From positions 1-9,544 of the forward strand of contig JAUWTE010000088.1 of NCBI GenBank assembly GCA_030609765.1: a stretch of DNA of 9,544 nt. Direction: 5' to 3'. The position numbers and the translations under genes were made by a program. Of this stretch, positions 6,949 to 9,544 are shown one piece after another. Positions within the stretch are counted from its first letter, which is position 1, and each line of letters opens with the position of its first letter. This DNA comes from Acidobacteriota bacterium (GTDB lineage: Bacteria > Acidobacteriota > UBA890). The notes below the pieces were generated by a model. That model made no database searches. It was not told the DNA's origin and saw only the letters and a program-made list of their open reading frames with translations.

Positions 6949-8358
6949 CTACTCCTCCGGTTCGCAGCCGTCCCAGCAGAAGGTGCAGAGCTTCTCTTTC
7001 GGAAGCCCTATGGCTTCCACCAGGTCATCCAGCCGCTGGTAGCGGAGTGAGGTGAGGCCGAGGCGATCCCGGATCCTCTCCACCATGGCGGCATGCTCGT
7101 CGGAATCCGGATCCGCGTACTTGTCGAGGTTGTCGGGATCGTCCCCCTCGATCTCGTGAACGGCCCTGCGGCCGGCCAGATCCAGCTCCGAGCGCGAGCG
7201 CGAGAAGTTCAAGAACTTGCAGCCGTGAATCAGCGGCGGGCAGGCCGGGCGCATGTGCACTTCCGCGGCGCCATGGTCGAAAACCCGCTTGACGATGTCC
7301 TGAAGCTGGGTGCCGCGAACGATCGAGTCCTCACAGAACAGGACCCGGCCGCTATCCATGATCTCGTTGATCGGGATCAGCTTCATGTTGGCCACCAGGT
7401 TGCGCACGTTTTGATCCTGCGGCATGAAGCTGCGCGGCCAGGTGGGCGTGTACTTCACGAACGGTCGCCGGTACGGCACATGCGCGGCGTTCGAGTAGCC
7501 GATCGCGTGCCCGGTTCCCGAGTCGGGAATCCCGGCCACCATGTCGATATCCACGTCGTCCCGTTTCGCAAGCCGCTCGCCACAACGGTAGCGGACCGCC
7601 TCGACGTTCTCGCCCTCGTAGCTCGATGCGGGATATCCGTAGTAGACCCACATGAACGAGCAGATCTGCATCTTGTCGCCAGGCGGCTTGAGCTGCTCGA
7701 CTCCATCGGTGCTCACGAAAACGATCTCGCCCGGGCCAAGCTCCCTGTCGGGCTCGTAGCGCAGTGTTGGAAAGGCGCAGGTCTCGAGGGTGATGGCGAG
7801 GGAGCCATTCTTGCTACCGATCGAGAGAGGCGTGCGTCCCATACGGTCGCGCGCGGCGTAAATTCCCCTGTCGGTCAGCAGCATGATGGAGCACGAACCC
7901 TTGATCTTCTCCTGGGCATGGGCGATGCCCTCCTCGAAGGTCTCGCGCTGGTCGATGAGGTGCGCGACGAGCTGCGTCGGGTTCACCTCGCTGCCGGTCA
8001 TCTCCGAGAAATGAACCCCGTTCTTCTGCAGGGCCGCCTTCACCAGCTCTTCGAGATTGTCGACCTTGCCGACAGTAACAATGGCGTAGGCGCCGTGGTG
8101 CGAGTTGATCAGCAGCGGCTGGTCTTCGTAGTCGCTGATGACGCCGATTCCCATGCTGCCGTGCAGGCGAGGAATAACGTCCTCGAACTTGCTGCGGAAC
8201 TGCGAGCTGGTGATGTCGTGAATGTGCCGCTTGAAGCCCTCGTCATTTGCTACGGCGAGCCCGCCCCGCTGGGTGCCCAGATGCGAGTGATAGTCCGTGC
8301 CGTAAAAGAGATCGTCTACACAGTCTTGTTGCGATACCACCCCGAACATGCCGCCCAC
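6949..8358 (-). CDS. PurF-like amidophosphoribosyltransferase homologue with degenerate glutaminase site
   Basis: By homology this is a PurF-type protein, the enzyme that makes phosphoribosylamine from PRPP and glutamine in the first step of purine synthesis. The 469 residues match the usual length. The N-terminal Ntn-hydrolase-like domain is about 1-225 and the phosphoribosyltransferase domain about 226-469. PRPP-site features are kept: GIPDSGTGHAIGY (276-288) and VLFCEDSIVRGT (339-350, with Glu-Asp instead of Asp-Asp). Cys233, Cys380, Cys458 and Cys461 match the [4Fe-4S] ligands of Bacillus subtilis PurF (Cys236, 382, 445, 448) in context and spacing. The glutaminase side is abnormal: the residue after Met1 is Gly, not the nucleophilic Cys; the usual HVRYPT-like segment reads GVISDYE (71-77); the HNGNL oxyanion segment reads TVGKV (95-99). 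The GTG start (8358) is chosen because AGAGGAG lies 8 bases upstream and MGGMFG aligns with MCGIVG. The stop faces the hydroxylase stop across 16 bases. A different phosphoribosyl-transfer role is possible. Confidence 0.82.
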   Translation of the reverse strand: MGGMFGVVSQQDCVDDLFYGTDYHSHLGTQRGGLAVANDEGFKRHIHDITSSQFRSKFEDVIPRLHGSMGIGVISDYEDQPLLINSHHGAYAIVTVGKVDNLEELVKAALQKNGVHFSEMTGSEVNPTQLVAHLIDQRETFEEGIAHAQEKIKGSCSIMLLTDRGIYAARDRMGRTPLSIGSKNGSLAITLETCAFPTLRYEPDRELGPGEIVFVSTDGVEQLKPPGDKMQICSFMWVYYGYPASSYEGENVEAVRYRCGERLAKRDDVDIDMVAGIPDSGTGHAIGYSNAAHVPYRRPFVKYTPTWPRSFMPQDQNVRNLVANMKLIPINEIMDSGRVLFCEDSIVRGTQLQDIVKRVFDHGAAEVHMRPACPPLIHGCKFLNFSRSRSELDLAGRRAVHEIEGDDPDNLDKYADPDSDEHAAMVERIRDRLGLTSLRYQRLDDLVEAIGLPKEKLCTFCWDGCEPEE

Positions 8359-8366
8359 TGTGGAGT

Positions 8367-8373
8367 CTCCTCT
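8367..8373 (-). promoter_or_regulatory. Shine-Dalgarno that decides the GTG start of the PurF-like gene
   Basis: On the - strand AGAGGAG lies 8 bases before GTG at 8358-8356. The next candidate, ATG at 8349, would be 17 bases away and would drop the glycines that align with the PurF N-terminus, so GTG is preferred. Confidence 0.55.
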
Positions 8374-8405
8374 GTCTTGAATCTGCGGTTGAGATTCGGT
8401 CCTCT

Positions 8406-8437
8406 GGCGCCCCTCGAGCCCCCTCGAGATCTGCGCC
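8406..8437 (-). repeat. Hairpin in the leader of the PurF-like gene
   Basis: On the + strand GGCGC (8406-8410) pairs with GCGCC (8433-8437), and inside it two copies of CTCGAG (8413-8418 and 8423-8428) pair with each other around a 4-base loop. The internal loop is 2 bases on one side and 4 on the other. Read on the - strand, it would lie 48-79 bases before the PurF-like start codon in the mRNA leader. No U-run follows, so it is not a clear intrinsic terminator. It may be an RNA structure or a double palindromic protein site. Confidence 0.45.
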
Positions 8438-8525
8438 GCCCGGCAAATGGAAGGCTTCCCATGAATCTCAAGATGCCGCTCGCCGTTCCACCCATCGCCC
8501 TAGGCAAGCAGCCACCACGGGAAAA

Positions 8526-8561
8526 GACTATTGAGCCAGAAAACGAGCCGAAAAACGAGCC
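8526..8561. repeat. Three 12-bp tandem units ending in GAGCC
   Basis: GAGCC recurs at 8533, 8545 and 8557, exactly 12 bases apart. The second and third units (AGAAAACGAGCC and GAAAAACGAGCC) match at 10 of 12 bases; the first (GACTATTGAGCC) shares mainly the GAGCC end. The block lies between two genes in an A/T-richer patch, about 170-200 bases upstream of the PurF-like start, where iterated sites for a regulator could sit. It may also be random drift. Confidence 0.5.
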
Positions 8562-8602
8562 TTTGATCGACTTATCTTGGGAGAAAATGCGATGGCAGTA
8601 GG

Positions 8603-9544
8603 TCAGCGGCCCCCGCGCTCACCCGAGACGAGATCGAGCAGCCACAATTCCGAGTCGGTGGTCTTGACGGTCACGTAGATCCAGCGGTTATCGCGTGAGA
8701 CCGAGAAGTACTCGGACATCTCGTCGGGCCCTGCCGAATAGACTTCGCTCACGTCGCCCGAACGACGGTCGACGAGCATGATCTTGCCCCGGTTCTCGAA
8801 GAGCAGACGGCGACTGTCGCTCAGCCACACCGGATGCACTCCGAATTCCGTGAGCTGCTCGTATTCCTGAGATTGGAATGTAAACAGCGCTATTCCCGCA
8901 GCCGACTTGCCGGCGGCGCGAAGCGTACCCGCGAGGCGGCTGGAATCCGGCGACCACGAATGTGCCTCGAAGACTTCGCCTCCCATCATCGGCGGAATCC
9001 CTCCAAGCGTCTGCTGGTCCGCCGCGACAGTGGGATCAATGAGGAAGTTGAGGTCGGCCACGAGGTCGCCGGAGGTATTCAGGCAAAGCTGCGATCCATT
9101 CGGTGACCAGGTCGCGAGCGAAACCTGCCGGCCTCCCGCTGCGGTCACCTGACGCAGATCGGATCCGTCGGGCCGGATGCTCCAGATTTGATCGCTGCCT
9201 GTGCTGTTCGAAACGAAGGTGATGAGGCGGCCGTCGGGCGACCAGCGCGGCAAACGATCGCGCGCGGCATTGTTGGTGAGTTGTCTCAGCTCAGAACCAT
9301 CGGTGCGCACGACGTAGATATCTTCTTGCTGGCCCTGGCCCGTTGCGAAGGCTACCCATCGTCCATCGGGTGAAGGCTCGGGCATCAGTGCGTTGCGCGC
9401 ACTCGCAATTACGGTGGCGACATCACCGCCCGCTGTTCCTCGCGAGGAGTTGAGCGGCACGCCGCGAACCTTGGTTTGCCTACGACTCTCCACGTAGACC
9501 ATGCGGCCCGGAACGTCGCGCGCGAAGCTCGGGTGCGAGCTCCA
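8603..9544 (-). CDS. WD40-like (PD40/TolB-type) beta-propeller protein, C-terminal part, cut by window edge
   Basis: The frame stays open past the ATG at 9502 to the right edge, adding 14 codons that read like more propeller sequence (HPSFARDVPGR), so the ATG is probably internal and the gene's start lies outside. The visible 313 residues contain repeated PD40 blades: PSPDGRWVAFATG, WSPDGRLITFVSNSTGSDQIWSI, WSPNGSQLCL, SWSPDSSRLAGTL and a final SRDNRWIYVTV...DSELWLLDL. Blades of this sort bind partners or ligands in the periplasm or cytoplasm. In Acidobacteriota and related phyla such C-termini often follow a Ser/Thr kinase or a CadC-like winged-helix domain; which applies here cannot be seen. 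It ends GERGGR before TGA at 8605-8603. It lies 244 bases upstream of the PurF-like gene on the same strand, and the spacing does not argue for an operon. Confidence 0.82.
   Translation of the reverse strand, partial: WSSHPSFARDVPGRMVYVESRRQTKVRGVPLNSSRGTAGGDVATVIASARNALMPEPSPDGRWVAFATGQGQQEDIYVVRTDGSELRQLTNNAARDRLPRWSPDGRLITFVSNSTGSDQIWSIRPDGSDLRQVTAAGGRQVSLATWSPNGSQLCLNTSGDLVADLNFLIDPTVAADQQTLGGIPPMMGGEVFEAHSWSPDSSRLAGTLRAAGKSAAGIALFTFQSQEYEQLTEFGVHPVWLSDSRRLLFENRGKIMLVDRRSGDVSEVYSAGPDEMSEYFSVSRDNRWIYVTVKTTDSELWLLDLVSGERGGR

Larger units (their letters stand above)
8374..8602. other. Spacer between the propeller gene and the PurF-like gene
   Basis: This is the non-coding leader and probable promoter zone of the PurF-like gene; both flanking genes are on the - strand. 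The part near 8521-8600 is richer in A/T than its surroundings and carries a 12-bp repeat; the part near 8406-8437 can fold as a hairpin. I looked for a sigma-70 promoter on the - strand and found no convincing -35/-10 pair. I saw no recognisable purine riboswitch or PurR-type box. Confidence 0.4.

Noticed and set aside
7093..8601. A 502-codon open frame on the + strand opposite the PurF-like gene
   Set aside because: It is the antisense shadow of a GC-rich gene. Its translation shows no recognisable domain, while the - strand frame has clear PurF motifs throughout.
8521..8602. Intrinsic terminator of the propeller gene
   Set aside because: There are T-runs on the - strand, but the GGCTCG units before them are direct repeats, not inverted, so no stable stem forms.

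Overview
The window is GC-rich bacterial DNA and every gene in it is protein-coding. It holds an envelope metal-efflux operon of the Gram-negative CzcCBA type, so the host has an outer membrane. The C-terminal propeller protein at the right edge and the unusual PurF-like protein suggest an environmental lineage such as Acidobacteriota, Gemmatimonadota or a deltaproteobacterial-type phylum. This placement is inference from protein style and is not proven. No rRNA, tRNA, mobile element or CRISPR array was found.

Left part (about 240-6932, + strand): an outer-membrane factor (CzcC/CusC type), a periplasmic adaptor (CzcB/CusB type) and an inner-membrane RND pump (CzcA type) lie in order with a 4-bp overlap and an 11-bp gap. 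Together they would form a tripartite pump moving divalent metal cations out of the cell. The adaptor reading frame is broken by what looks like a single missing base near 2474-2478. Behind the pump come a possible 17-residue leader peptide and a di-iron fatty-acid/sterol hydroxylase-family membrane protein. The peptide's stop codon overlaps the hydroxylase start, so the hydroxylase is probably part of the same transcript. No metal-sensing regulator is visible, and the first 239 bases hold only a strong inverted repeat.

Right part (- strand, convergent with the operon, 16-bp gap at 6933-6948): a PurF-like protein of 469 residues. It keeps the phosphoribosyltransferase signature and four cysteines placed like the [4Fe-4S] ligands of Bacillus-type PurF, but it has lost the glutaminase nucleophile and other glutamine-site residues. 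A 244-bp spacer follows with a hairpin and a 12-bp tandem repeat. Upstream of it, running off the window edge, is the C-terminal end of a WD40-like (PD40/TolB-type) beta-propeller protein.

The observations most worth a second look are the degenerate glutaminase of the PurF-like protein, the frameshift in the metal-efflux adaptor, and the apparent leader peptide coupling the hydroxylase to the efflux operon.
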